The notes: generated by a model not told the origin, from the letters alone. A DNA stretch of 50,269 bases from an uncultured Lachnospiraceae bacterium (GCA_947174505.1 CAMWJF010000030.1:1-50269), one strand, 5' to 3'; positions 31,325 through 40,065 are shown, counted from the stretch's first letter. Translations and numbers: made by a program.

Positions 31325-32107
31325 ATGTACAAAGTGGCAATTATCGATGATGAACCGTTGATCGTAGAAGGATTGTCCAAGACAATGGAATGGGGAAAAT
31401 GGGACTGTCAGGTGGCGGGCACTGCCAGCGACGGGAAGGAGGGAATGAAACTGATCCGCGAAAAGAGACCGGATATCGTGATCACGGATATCAATATGCC
31501 AAAGATGGACGGATTGCGGATGATCGCGGGTCTGAAATCAGAGTTTCCCGACATGCAGCTTATCATCCTGACAGGGTACAGGGAGTTTGAGTATGCCAGA
31601 CAGGCGATTGAGCTGGGGGTAGCCAGATTTTTGCTCAAACCATCTAAAATGAATGAACTGGAAGAGGCGGTTGAAGCCGTGACAAAACGGCTGGACCAGA
31701 TGCAGATGCCGGTGATGACCTTTGCGCCGGAGGAAGCGGCCGGGACAGCGCCGGAGGAAGAGGCGGAGACCGAGGAGAACAGTGAGGCCAACAGTTTTAT
31801 TGTCAATAACGCGCTGGAATATATCCGAACCAATTCAAAAGAGAAGCTGCGGCTCTCCGATGTGGCGGATCAGGTGTATGTCAGCCAGTGGCATCTGTCG
31901 AAGCTTTTAAATAAGCATACCGGAAAGACCTTTTCCGATATCCTGAACGGCGCCCGTATGGACCGGTCGAAGGAGCTGCTGAAAGATCCTTCGCTTCGGA
32001 TCTGTGATGTGGCGGAGATGGTAGGTTTTCAGGATTTGGCGCATTTCTCACGGGTTTTCAAAAAGATGGAGGGCATGTCCGCAGGGGAATATCGGAATAC
32101 ACATTGA
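31325..32107 (+). CDS. YesN-type response regulator (receiver plus AraC domain)
   Basis: A 260-residue regulator. The receiver domain has the acidic pair IIDDEP, the phosphorylated Asp55 in VITDINMPKMDG and the conserved lysine in FLLKPSK. An acidic linker (about 133-160) leads to a C-terminal AraC-type double helix-turn-helix (LRLSDVADQVYVSQWHLSKL, ICDVAEMVGFQDLAHFSRVF). ATG 31325 has GAGGAG 6 bases upstream and is preferred over the codon at 31292. It is the natural partner of the kinase at 25953 and probably activates importer and enzyme genes. Confidence 0.92.
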   Translation: MYKVAIIDDEPLIVEGLSKTMEWGKWDCQVAGTASDGKEGMKLIREKRPDIVITDINMPKMDGLRMIAGLKSEFPDMQLIILTGYREFEYARQAIELGVARFLLKPSKMNELEEAVEAVTKRLDQMQMPVMTFAPEEAAGTAPEEEAETEENSEANSFIVNNALEYIRTNSKEKLRLSDVADQVYVSQWHLSKLLNKHTGKTFSDILNGARMDRSKELLKDPSLRICDVAEMVGFQDLAHFSRVFKKMEGMSAGEYRNTH

Positions 32108-32127
32108 GGATGGGATGGAGGTAAATA

Positions 32128-32865
32128 TTGAAAATGAGAGTATATTGTGCAGAGGACTATAACCGGGCAAGCAGGATAGCGGCCAATCTGATATCGGCGC
32201 AGATCATCATGAAGCCGGACTGCGTGCTGGGTCTTGCCACGGGGTCTACACCCATTGGCACCTATGAGGAGCTGATCAGGCGGTATGAGCAGGGGGATCT
32301 GGATTTTTCAAAGGTGCACAGCATTAATTTGGATGAGTACAGGGGGCTTTCGCCGGAAAATGACCAGAGCTACCGTTATTTTATGAACAGGCACCTGTTT
32401 GATTCTGTGAATATCGATAAGAAGAATACCTTTGTGCCGGATGGGCTGGAGCCGGATCAGGAGAAGGCGTGCCGGGATTATGAGGAGACGATACGTGCCC
32501 ACGGCGGCATTGATCTGCAGATTCTGGGTCTGGGCCATAACGGCCATATCGGATTTAACGAGCCGGGCGGCGTTTTTGAGAAACAGACTCACTGTGTAAC
32601 GCTTACGGAGAATACACGGGAGGCCAACGCGAGATTTTTTGCCTCCATGGATGAGGTGCCCACGGAAGCCTATACCATGGGGATCGGCTCCATTATGCAG
32701 GCGAAGAAAATCGTGGTGATTGTCAGCGGGGAGAGCAAGAAGGAGATTGTGAAAAAAGCCTTCCTTGGACCGATCACGCCGGAAGTGCCGGCATCCGTGC
32801 TGCAGCTTCATCATGATGTGACGCTGGTAGGAGACAAGGCAGCGCTTTCGGATTTTCCGCGATAA
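32128..32865 (+). CDS. nagB: Glucosamine-6-phosphate deaminase
   Basis: A 245-residue NagB, which converts glucosamine-6-phosphate to fructose-6-phosphate and ammonia. Motifs: GLATGSTPIGTYEEL (phosphate loop), INLDEYRG (catalytic Asp) and ILGLGHNGHIGFNEPG (catalytic His). TTG 32128 has GGAGGT 6 bases upstream, whereas ATG 32134 is 12 bases away, so a TTG start is preferred; the difference is two residues. It comes 20 bases after the response regulator and is followed by nagA. Confidence 0.93.
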   Translation: MKMRVYCAEDYNRASRIAANLISAQIIMKPDCVLGLATGSTPIGTYEELIRRYEQGDLDFSKVHSINLDEYRGLSPENDQSYRYFMNRHLFDSVNIDKKNTFVPDGLEPDQEKACRDYEETIRAHGGIDLQILGLGHNGHIGFNEPGGVFEKQTHCVTLTENTREANARFFASMDEVPTEAYTMGIGSIMQAKKIVVIVSGESKKEIVKKAFLGPITPEVPASVLQLHHDVTLVGDKAALSDFPR

Positions 32866-32905
32866 GCAGAGACAGAAAGCGGCAGGGTCAGAAGGGAGAG
32901 AGCAG

Positions 32906-34066
32906 ATGCGTACAATCAGGGGAATGGTTTACACCGACAGGATGTGCTTTGAACCGGGTGAAGTTGTCATTGAGGGAGAACGGATTGAGAAGGTAGAGCG
33001 GTGTGAGGCGGGTGTTCTTACAGGACAGGAGGCGCAGACCCATGTCCTTCCGGGGCTGGTTGATATTCACTTCCACGGCTGTGCGGGCTATGATTTCTGC
33101 GACGGCACGGTGGAGGCTGTGCGGGCCATCGCGTCCTATGAGATGACCCATGGCACGACCACAATCTGTCCGGCTACCATGACGCTTTCCGAGGAGCAGC
33201 TTTTGGGGATCTGCGCTGCGGGCGCAGCGGCGGCGGAGACGGAAGTCCTTGCGGAAGGGATTCCCTTAAAGGATGTCCTGCGGGGCATTTATCTGGAAGG
33301 ACCCTTTATTTCCGGGGAGAAGAAGGGGGCACAGAATCCGGCTTATATCAGAACGCCGGACAGACAGATGCTTGAGAGGCTCCAGCAGGCTGCGAAAGGG
33401 ATGATCCGTATGGTGGCGATTGCGCCGGAAACAGAGGGCGCGATGGACTGTATCCGCGCGTGCCGGGAAGCATTCCGCTTTTCCATAGCGCATACCTGTG
33501 CGGACTATGAAACCGCAAAGACGGCAATGGAGGCGGGGGTGCACCACGTGACACATTTGTATAATGCGATGCCGCCCTTTACCCACAGAAACCCCGGCGT
33601 TATCGGCGCGGCGGCGGAGAATGGGGAAACCAGGGTGGAGCTGATCTGTGACGGCATCCACATCCACCCGTGCGTGGTGAAGAGCACGTTTAAGCTTTTC
33701 GGTGCGGAGCGGATGGCCTTAATCAGCGACAGTATGATGGCGACAGGCATGGAGGATGGGGAATATGCGCTGGGCGGCCAGCCTGTGACCGTCAGGGGCA
33801 ACCGGGCGTTATTGAAGGACGGCACCATCGCCGGCAGCGCCACCAATCTGTATGACTGCATGAGAACCGCGATGCAGATGGGCGTTCCCAAAGAGGAGGC
33901 GGTCAGGGCTGCCACGTGCAATCCGGCTGAGGCAGTCGGTCTGGATGCGGAGTGCGGCGTTCTGCTTCCCGGACGGCGGGCGGATATTCTGATTGCGGAC
34001 GGGGAATTTGCGCTTCTTGAGGTGATTAAGTCGGGACACGCGGTGAAGCGTGCGGGGAAGGGATAA
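32906..34066 (+). CDS. nagA: N-acetylglucosamine-6-phosphate deacetylase
   Basis: A 386-residue amidohydrolase that removes acetate from GlcNAc-6-phosphate to give glucosamine-6-phosphate for NagB. Metal and substrate motifs: PGLVDIHFHG (His55, His57), LEGPFIS, IAHTCADYE, HLYNAMPPFTHRNPG and the catalytic Asp in LISDSMMATG. GGGAG precedes ATG 32906. Final gene of the chitobiose/GlcNAc locus. Confidence 0.94.
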   Translation: MRTIRGMVYTDRMCFEPGEVVIEGERIEKVERCEAGVLTGQEAQTHVLPGLVDIHFHGCAGYDFCDGTVEAVRAIASYEMTHGTTTICPATMTLSEEQLLGICAAGAAAAETEVLAEGIPLKDVLRGIYLEGPFISGEKKGAQNPAYIRTPDRQMLERLQQAAKGMIRMVAIAPETEGAMDCIRACREAFRFSIAHTCADYETAKTAMEAGVHHVTHLYNAMPPFTHRNPGVIGAAAENGETRVELICDGIHIHPCVVKSTFKLFGAERMALISDSMMATGMEDGEYALGGQPVTVRGNRALLKDGTIAGSATNLYDCMRTAMQMGVPKEEAVRAATCNPAEAVGLDAECGVLLPGRRADILIADGEFALLEVIKSGHAVKRAGKG

Positions 34067-34074
34067 AAAGCCAA

Positions 34075-34103
34075 TTTACTTTTCGGATGCGGTATGATAG
34101 AAT
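34075..34103 (+). promoter_or_regulatory. Promoter of the GerMN lipoprotein gene
   Basis: TTTACT (34075-34080), 17 bases, TAGAAT (34098-34103), in the 75-base gap after nagA. Suggests an independent transcription unit. Confidence 0.55.
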
Positions 34104-34141
34104 AAAGCGATTCAGAGGATTCGCATTCGGGGAGGAATGTT

Positions 34142-34864
34142 ATGAAAAAGAGAAACATGGCGGCGCTTGCGCTTTTGGCTGTCATGCTGTTGACGGCCTG
34201 CAGCAGGGCGGCAGACGCGGCGGTGACGATGGAAGAGATTGTCGTGCCGGAAATGTCATCGAAAGATATGCTGGTTAATTCCTTGGAATATTTATTGGAG
34301 GAAGGGCCGGAAGAGGAACTGGAAGAAGAACAGGAAGGGGAGGAAACGGCGCAGGCGGAGGAGCCGGAAACTGGGAAGGATAACGAAAAGCCGGATGAGG
34401 ACGACGGGCAGGAGACGGCGGTGATCTGCTACGGAAGGGATATGGATTCCGGTCTGACGCAGGAGGAGATCAGGGCGGAGGAGATCACGCCGGATGTGCT
34501 TTTAAATGCGCTGGCGAGACATAATATTGTGCCCCTGCTGGATTCGAAGGCGCTCTCCATGGAGGAGCGGGAAGAGAATGGACGAAAACTCCTGTATCTG
34601 GATCTTTCCGGGAGCTTTCGGGAGTATCTGATGACCATGTCCACCGAGGCGGAGTGCATTATCATTTCTTCCATAGTCAATACATTCGTGTCGAACTATG
34701 ACGCCGATGCGGTGTACATAACGGTGGAGGGGGAGACGCTGGTCACCTCTACCGCGGAATATACGGAGGCGCTTTCCGGGGATACGCCGAGAGAGATCAT
34801 GGCGTATCTGACGGCTGCGGAGGACGAAACGGAAGAGGATGCCGCAGAGCCGGAAGAAGAGTAA
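34142..34864 (+). CDS. GerMN-domain lipoprotein
   Basis: A 240-residue lipoprotein (signal ending MLLTAC, Cys20) with a strongly acidic linker (about residues 53-90) and a GerMN domain from about residue 130 (LLYLDLSGSF, then SSIVNTFVSNYDADAVYITVEG). GerMN domains occur in the spore germination protein GerM and in other envelope lipoproteins. The acidic tail ends in EEDAAEPEEE. ATG 34142 has GGGGAGG upstream. The exact role is unknown; envelope or sporulation function is inferred from the domain. Confidence 0.8.
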   Translation: MKKRNMAALALLAVMLLTACSRAADAAVTMEEIVVPEMSSKDMLVNSLEYLLEEGPEEELEEEQEGEETAQAEEPETGKDNEKPDEDDGQETAVICYGRDMDSGLTQEEIRAEEITPDVLLNALARHNIVPLLDSKALSMEEREENGRKLLYLDLSGSFREYLMTMSTEAECIIISSIVNTFVSNYDADAVYITVEGETLVTSTAEYTEALSGDTPREIMAYLTAAEDETEEDAAEPEEE

Positions 34865-34891
34865 ACGGCTGCCTGAAGGAGGAAGAGTATC

Positions 34892-35518
34892 ATGGCAAAG
34901 GTCAGCGAACGGGAACAGTTGATATTTGACATAGCGCAGATGGAATGGGAGCTGTTCCAACAGGTCTACAATACAGGCGGCAGGGCTTCCTGTCAGGATG
35001 ATCCCGACACCTTTTTTAAAATGCGTATGAGCCAGTGGATGGTATATTCTGACGAGGTGCTTTTGAGCTATCAGTCTGACTGCAGAGAGGCTGTAAAAGA
35101 GGGCAGGAACCCGATCTTTGAGAAATACGGCTGGATGATGGAGAGCACTTACCCGGAGGAATTTGAGGAGATTAAGGGACATCTGCCCGATGTATCCGAA
35201 AAGAAGGAGATCGCGGAGCGGATTATAGCGGTTAATCTGGAGTGGGACGCCAGAATGGCAAAAGAGTATCCGAACCTGCGAAAGCGGGGCAGGGTGGCAA
35301 CCACCGCTGAGGACGGCGTTATGGCCGGTTCTTCCATGGAGAGTTATCTTCGCGGCGAGCTTTATACGTATTCCATGAGGACGCTGGAGCTGATATGGAA
35401 GGAGACAGAGGAAGCAAAAGAAAAGGGCGAGAGCCTGCTGAAACAGACCATCGCCAATGAAACCGCCTTCTATGGGTATCAGTCTTTAGAAGATGCGGAG
35501 GAAAGATATGCGCGATAA
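34892..35518 (+). CDS. DUF4125-like conserved protein
   Basis: A 208-residue soluble protein with no signal or membrane segment. The stretch [21 protein letters not shown] is characteristic (seen as GGRASCQDD), and [19 protein letters not shown] follows. I associate these with the DUF4125 family, whose function is unknown. It begins 27 bases after the GerMN gene with AGGAGG before its ATG, so the two are probably co-transcribed. Its stop codon lies inside the inverted repeat at 35509-35541. Confidence 0.75.
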   Translation: MAKVSEREQLIFDIAQMEWELFQQVYNTGGRASCQDDPDTFFKMRMSQWMVYSDEVLLSYQSDCREAVKEGRNPIFEKYGWMMESTYPEEFEEIKGHLPDVSEKKEIAERIIAVNLEWDARMAKEYPNLRKRGRVATTAEDGVMAGSSMESYLRGELYTYSMRTLELIWKETEEAKEKGESLLKQTIANETAFYGYQSLEDAEERYAR

Positions 35519-35541
35519 GCATCTCGAGTCTGCTTACGCGC
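35509..35541. repeat. Short inverted repeat between convergent genes
   Basis: TGCGCGATAAGCA (35509-35521) pairs with TGCTTACGCGC (35531-35541) apart from a bulged A. The right half matches 21711-21734 at 22 of 24 bases. It holds the stop codon of the DUF4125-like gene and ends 3 bases before the convergent gene, so it may serve as a two-way terminator. Confidence 0.6.
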
Positions 35542-35544
35542 CAG

Positions 35545-36249
35545 TTAGAAATGCAGGCGTCTGCGCACCTCGTTGCGCAGGCGTTTTTTTACGAGGATCG
35601 TGACGAGGGCCACGTCGATGATCACGCAGACAGTCAGTACCACGGCGGACCATGTGAGCCGCAGCGGAGACATAATCATGCGGCGGATCATCAGCTCCAG
35701 GGCTGTGCAGAACAGGGGAATTTCGATAAACAGGCATAGCGCGCCCGAAAGAATGGTGAAGGGCACTTTTTTTGCCAGCAGGGTAAAGATCTCCATGCCC
35801 AGCGTGACGAGGGCGACAATGGGCAGCCCAAGTTCCCAGAACCATGCGGTGGAGGGGGTGAGATAGGCGATCATGTACAGGTATACCGCCACTGCCATGC
35901 CGTCCGCGAACAGGGAGATGAAGAGCGGCGTTTTGCTGTAGAAAACTGCCGGGAAGATGAATACGAACAGGCAGATGCAGATGCCGATGACCTGAAGGGA
36001 CCAGAGGGAACGGTCGAATACCAGCAGATTTAACAGCAGGCAGGTGGCGCCTGTGGCGGTCAGCACAACGGAGAGAAGGATGCCGAGATCCTTTCTTTTT
36101 ACCACTTCCACCTGTCCTTTGTCTACGGGATAGGGGGAAGGCGGAAACTCTTTTCCTGCTTCAATCGGATTGATAACCGGCGTGTGGCACAGCGGACATT
36201 CCCGCAGGGATGCCTCCAGCTCTACGCCGCAGTTTACACAGTATGACAT
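35545..36249 (-). CDS. Zinc-ribbon membrane protein (DUF6320-like)
   Basis: A 234-residue protein with an N-terminal zinc ribbon (YCVNCGVELEASLRECPLCH; two CxxC pairs at about residues 4-7 and 18-21), a basic linker and six to seven hydrophobic segments from about residue 57 to 220. Its last residues are basic. It is 68 bases downstream of the condensation-type acyltransferase on the minus strand and probably in its operon. I recall similar proteins next to such acyltransferases (DUF6320); function is unknown. Confidence 0.72.
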   Translation of the reverse strand: MSYCVNCGVELEASLRECPLCHTPVINPIEAGKEFPPSPYPVDKGQVEVVKRKDLGILLSVVLTATGATCLLLNLLVFDRSLWSLQVIGICICLFVFIFPAVFYSKTPLFISLFADGMAVAVYLYMIAYLTPSTAWFWELGLPIVALVTLGMEIFTLLAKKVPFTILSGALCLFIEIPLFCTALELMIRRMIMSPLRLTWSAVVLTVCVIIDVALVTILVKKRLRNEVRRRLHF

Positions 36250-36317
36250 AGGGATTCCTTTCTTATATCATGATTTCATATTTGGCTATACCGCCGCTGT
36301 GGGTTTCGGGACATATG

Positions 36318-37649
36318 TCAATGCATTTCGCATGAACGGTTGCTCTCTATTTTCACATGAATGCCGTCCTGCACCAGTTTGCGGAAGAAATGCCGTTCCA
36401 CATCGCTCTCCACGATACTGCTGGCGAAGTTGACGGTCAGAATATCCTCAAAGCTGATGATGGCGCAGTTGGTACGGGAGGAAAAGGGCTGTCCCATGTA
36501 GATATCGAAACGGTCGATGAACGGCTTCATATCCTCCGGAACCGGGAGCGCGCCCATGTTGGTAAGCCCGGCGGAGGAATTTTTATCCTGCACGCGGGTG
36601 TAGAAGGTGCGCACGACCAGATCCTTTATGAAAAGCGGTACGACGCGGATCAGGAAGTTGTGCTTTGTGGCGGCGTTGGTGGTGATGTCGCCGCGCAGGA
36701 ATTTTTCGTTGATATAATAGCGCATGAAATTGTGTACCTGTGTCACGATCTCCTCGAAGCTGTAGTCGCCGAGACGGGGATCAATGGAGGGGTATACCAT
36801 GGTGATAAAATTGCGCAGGGTCTTTGAAGGGAAAAAACGGCGCAGATTTACGGGCATGGCAATCCGTACGGGCCTGTATGTCAGATGAAATTCCTGCTGC
36901 TGCTTCTGGAGCAGGGCGTAGAGCAGTACGGCGTTCAGGTATTCCGTGATGGTGGCGCCGTATTTTTTTGCTACCGTCATGACCTCTTTGACAGACAGAA
37001 CCCCGTTTATGATGTTCAGGGTGTAGAACGGCTCCTTGGTGCCGCGGACGCGGTAGGTCTTTTCCGCCGGGCGCGGCGGTTTTACCTTCGCCGTGGCGTA
37101 GCGCATGTAGGAGTCTTCCAGCTCTCCCGGATCGGGTTCTTCGTCCAGCCTTAACACAAAGCCGGAGGGAGTGATCCGATGTCCCAAAAGCCCCAGATAT
37201 ACGGCTGTCAGCGTCTGTAAAAGGCACATACCGCCGGTACCGTCGCCAAGACAGTGGTGTGCCTCCAGAGAAATACGGCAGTCATAGTAGTATATCCGGA
37301 TAAGATAACGACTGTTACTCTTAAAGTGCATGGGCATACAGGGGTTTTTGATATCCTCCTGCACGAAAGGGCCGGGTCTGTTGTTCGGCTCCAGGTAGCG
37401 CCAGAACAGCCCCTTCCGGATTGCCACCTTATAGGTTGGGAAACGGGGCAGCGTAAGGTCCAGCGCCTGCTGCAAAAGGGCAGGGTCCACAGCCTCTTTC
37501 AATTTCACGCTGAGACGGTATACGGAGGAAAAATCCCGCCGCTGCAGGGTGGGATAAACGGTGGCCGACAGATCCAGCTTGTACCAGACGTCTTTTTTAC
37601 TTCGTAGATTCGATTTATTCACTTGTTTTTTCACATGCTGTCTGTACAT
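36318..37649 (-). CDS. Condensation/alcohol acyltransferase-like enzyme
   Basis: A 443-residue enzyme with the chloramphenicol-acetyltransferase/condensation-fold active-site motif HHCLGDG (HHxxxDG) in SLEAHHCLGDGTGG, and a second family signature near GLTNMGALPVPEDM. Such enzymes move acyl groups to alcohols or amines; the substrate is unknown. The start is uncertain: the open frame begins at a TTG at 37697, and ATG 37649 has no ribosome site. A TATACT box (37668-37673, minus strand) would give only a 12-base leader. The neighbours, a zinc-ribbon membrane protein and a divergent esterase, suggest a lipid-related acyl modification. Confidence 0.78.
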   Translation of the reverse strand: MYRQHVKKQVNKSNLRSKKDVWYKLDLSATVYPTLQRRDFSSVYRLSVKLKEAVDPALLQQALDLTLPRFPTYKVAIRKGLFWRYLEPNNRPGPFVQEDIKNPCMPMHFKSNSRYLIRIYYYDCRISLEAHHCLGDGTGGMCLLQTLTAVYLGLLGHRITPSGFVLRLDEEPDPGELEDSYMRYATAKVKPPRPAEKTYRVRGTKEPFYTLNIINGVLSVKEVMTVAKKYGATITEYLNAVLLYALLQKQQQEFHLTYRPVRIAMPVNLRRFFPSKTLRNFITMVYPSIDPRLGDYSFEEIVTQVHNFMRYYINEKFLRGDITTNAATKHNFLIRVVPLFIKDLVVRTFYTRVQDKNSSAGLTNMGALPVPEDMKPFIDRFDIYMGQPFSSRTNCAIISFEDILTVNFASSIVESDVERHFFRKLVQDGIHVKIESNRSCEMH

Positions 37650-37680
37650 GGAATCAGTATACCACAAATTCCCGTATTTA

Positions 37681-37689
37681 TGGTAAAAT
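37681..37689 (+). promoter_or_regulatory. Extended -10 promoter of the esterase gene
   Basis: TGGTAAAAT gives the extended -10 form TGn-TAAAAT, 43 bases before ATG 37733. No good -35 is seen. It is back to back with the possible acyltransferase promoter. Confidence 0.45.
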
Positions 37690-37732
37690 TGTTGCAACAG
37701 TTCGGGAAACGGAAGAGGAGAATGGAGGAAAT

Positions 37733-38650
37733 ATGGAAAAGACGGAAAAAAAGAATGCCGGTCTGATGAATCTGATTAAGCGGATGCACGGTGTGGTGGA
37801 GAACGTGGATATTGAGAAACACCGTCAGTCGCAGGACCATTTCGGCGCCCTTCTGGGGAACAGCAGGGATGTGATTGTGGAGGATGTGGAGATTGCCGCA
37901 CGCGGGGAAGGCGGTGATACGATTCACGGAGAATGGATTTATGTAAACCGTGCACATATGAAAAAATATATCATACTGTACTGTCATGGCGGCGGCTATT
38001 CCACAGGCAGCAGCCTTTATGCCAGAACGCTGACGACGAAGCTGGCGTCCTCCACCTCCATGGATGTTCTCAGCTTCGATTACAGGCTGGCGCCGGAAAA
38101 TCCCTATCCGGCAGCCACGCAGGACGCCATGCAGGTATGGGATTATCTGATGCTTTTGGGATATGGCGCGAGGGATGTGATCCTAGCGGGAGACTCCGCG
38201 GGCGGCAATCTGGCGCTGTCCCTCTGCCTGCAGCTGAAAAATCAGGGACGGCTGATGCCAAGAGGCCTTGTGCTTATGTCGCCGTGGACAGATCTGACAT
38301 CCTCCGGCAAGTCACACGTGACCAAGGCGGAGATTGATCCTGTCTTAAACGCGGGATATCTGGAGCAGATGATCGAAAATTATGCGGCGGGGCAGGAGCT
38401 TACAGATCCTCTGATCTCTCCCCTGTTCGGGGATTATGAAGGGTTCCCGCCCACTTATATCCAGGTGGGGAGCAATGAAATCCTGCACGACGACGCGGCG
38501 CTGCTCTATAAAAAGCTGCTGAAGGACAATGTCAGCGTGAAGATGGATGTATTCAAGGGGATGTGGCATGTGTTCCAGATGTCGCCCTTTAAGACGGCTT
38601 ATGAGGCGATGGATAAGAACGCGGAGTTTATATATGATATATGCCGATGA
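37733..38650 (+). CDS. HSL-family alpha/beta hydrolase (esterase/lipase)
   Basis: A 305-residue esterase of the hormone-sensitive lipase group. The oxyanion motif is HGGGYSTGS, the nucleophile elbow GDSAGGNLAL (Ser155), an acid lies in GSNEILHDDA and the base His in MWHVFQ. GGAGG precedes the ATG. It diverges from the acyltransferase gene, so an acyl-transfer and acyl-removal pair around one lipid or ester is possible. Confidence 0.88.
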   Translation: MEKTEKKNAGLMNLIKRMHGVVENVDIEKHRQSQDHFGALLGNSRDVIVEDVEIAARGEGGDTIHGEWIYVNRAHMKKYIILYCHGGGYSTGSSLYARTLTTKLASSTSMDVLSFDYRLAPENPYPAATQDAMQVWDYLMLLGYGARDVILAGDSAGGNLALSLCLQLKNQGRLMPRGLVLMSPWTDLTSSGKSHVTKAEIDPVLNAGYLEQMIENYAAGQELTDPLISPLFGDYEGFPPTYIQVGSNEILHDDAALLYKKLLKDNVSVKMDVFKGMWHVFQMSPFKTAYEAMDKNAEFIYDICR

Positions 38651-38672
38651 GGCAGTCATTCAGAGTCCATTC

Positions 38673-38728
38673 GCAAAATCGCCTCTGTGAGGCTTTCCTT
38701 TTGCCCATATATGGCTTCTCGCCATATA
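38673..38728. terminator. Two adjacent hairpins after the esterase gene
   Basis: First, GCAAAA/TTTTGC (38673-38678, 38699-38704) enclose GCCTC-TGT-GAGGC. Second, TATATGGC/GCCATATA (38708-38715, 38721-38728) around TTCTC. Together they fill the gap before dgt and probably end the esterase transcript. The next 116 bases show nothing I can assign. Confidence 0.55.
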
Positions 38729-38844
38729 GAATTATTTAAAATAAAAAAAGGATTTCGGCGGTTGGGGGCGAATATTAGTAGTAGAACCGTGCATACAAGT
38801 TGGCCCACGGGAACCGTTTCACGGCACCGGTGGAGTATGAGGTA

Positions 38845-39858
38845 ATGTCAGTCATGAATATACGGGAAAGTTTGGAACAGTGGGAGAAGGAGTATCTGAG
38901 TCCTTATGCCATGCTCAGCATGAATTCCCAGGGAAGGCTTAAAGAGGAAGAACAGTGCGATATCCGCCCTGTGTTTCAAAGGGACAGGGACCGGATCATA
39001 CATAGCAAGTCCTTCCGCCGCCTGAAAGATAAGACACAGGTATTTCTGACGCCTGAGGGGGACCATTACAGGACAAGGCTCACACATACGCTGGAGGTAA
39101 GCCAGACGGCGCGAACCATCGCCAAGGCGCTCAAGCTGAATGAGGATCTGGTGGAGGCCGTTGCCCTCGGGCATGATCTGGGGCATACGCCCTTCGGCCA
39201 TGCGGGAGAGCGTGCGCTGGACCGGGTGTGCCCGTACGGATTCAGGCACAATGAACAGAGCGTGCGCACCGTGGATCTGCTGGAGAAGGACGGTGCGGGC
39301 ATCAACCTGACTATGGAAGTGCGGGACGGCATTATGAACCACCAGACCTCGGGTATGCCGCAGACGCTGGAGGGGCGGATCGTCCGGCTGGCGGACAAGA
39401 TTGCCTATATTCACCATGACATGGATGATGCGGTGCGTGCCGGAATATTGAAGGAGGCGGATGTGCCGAAGGAGATCGGCAGCGTGATCGGTTACAGCTG
39501 CGGGCAGCGTCTGGACTTCTTTATCCACAATATTGTGACCAACAGCCGTGACCGGAACGATATCTGCATGTCGCCGGAAGTGGCGGATGCCATGCAGAAA
39601 ATGCGCGAATTTATGTTCCGGCATGTGTACAGGAACCCCATCGCCAAGAGCGAGGAGGGGAAGGCGGAAAATCTGATTATTACGCTCTATGAGCACTATC
39701 TGGTTCACACGGAGCAGCTCCCGAATTTCCTGTTTAAGCTTCTGGACGCGGGGGAACCGCTGGAGAAGATCGTGTGCGATTATATCAGTTCCATGACGGA
39801 CCGTTTTGCCATCGCGCAGTATGAGAGGCTGTTTATTCCAAAGACGTGGCATGGCTAG
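38845..39858 (+). CDS. dgt: dGTPase-like HD-domain triphosphohydrolase
   Basis: A 337-residue deoxynucleotide triphosphohydrolase-like protein. HD-domain residues are clear: RTRLTHTLEVSQ, VALGHDLGHTPFGHAGE and ADKIAYIHHDMDDA. It removes triphosphate from dNTPs in the family. The open frame begins at 38800, but ATG 38845 (GGAG 9 bases upstream) or ATG 38854 fit the family start, MNIRESLEQWE. A dgt-dnaG-rpoD gene order is common in Clostridia. Its stop codon shares one base with structured repeat copy B. Confidence 0.88.
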   Translation: MSVMNIRESLEQWEKEYLSPYAMLSMNSQGRLKEEEQCDIRPVFQRDRDRIIHSKSFRRLKDKTQVFLTPEGDHYRTRLTHTLEVSQTARTIAKALKLNEDLVEAVALGHDLGHTPFGHAGERALDRVCPYGFRHNEQSVRTVDLLEKDGAGINLTMEVRDGIMNHQTSGMPQTLEGRIVRLADKIAYIHHDMDDAVRAGILKEADVPKEIGSVIGYSCGQRLDFFIHNIVTNSRDRNDICMSPEVADAMQKMREFMFRHVYRNPIAKSEEGKAENLIITLYEHYLVHTEQLPNFLFKLLDAGEPLEKIVCDYISSMTDRFAIAQYERLFIPKTWHG

Positions 39859-39951
39859 TGTGAAGAGAAGTTCTAAGGCTCACGCCAGAGGGCGTTTCGC
39901 CAAGAACTTCTAAAGCTTCACACCGAAGAATGCCCCAAAAACGGGCATTCT
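39858..39951 (+). repeat. 94-base structured repeat, copy B
   Basis: Same layout as copy A. Stems GTGTGAAG/CTTCACAC (39858-39865, 39916-39923), AGAAGTTCT/AGAACTTCT (39866-39874, 39903-39911), ACGCC/GGCGT around AGAG (39882-39895), then AGAATGCCC/GGGCATTCT (39927-39935, 39943-39951). The middle stem is swapped relative to A and C, yet still pairs. It starts on the last base of the dgt stop codon. Confidence 0.8.
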
Positions 39952-40065
39952 CCCTCCTGATTTGAGATTCCGCGGAGCGGAATCATGGGGCTGGAGTGAA
40001 AAATGCGAAAAAGTATTTGAGAATGGGATGAGTGACGGTTTGGGAGAGAAAGGCCACAAAATAAC

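Noticed and set aside
38848..39852. Minus-strand frame of 334 codons opposite dgt
   Set aside because: Covers a gene with unmistakable HD-domain motifs; the antisense product shows no domain.
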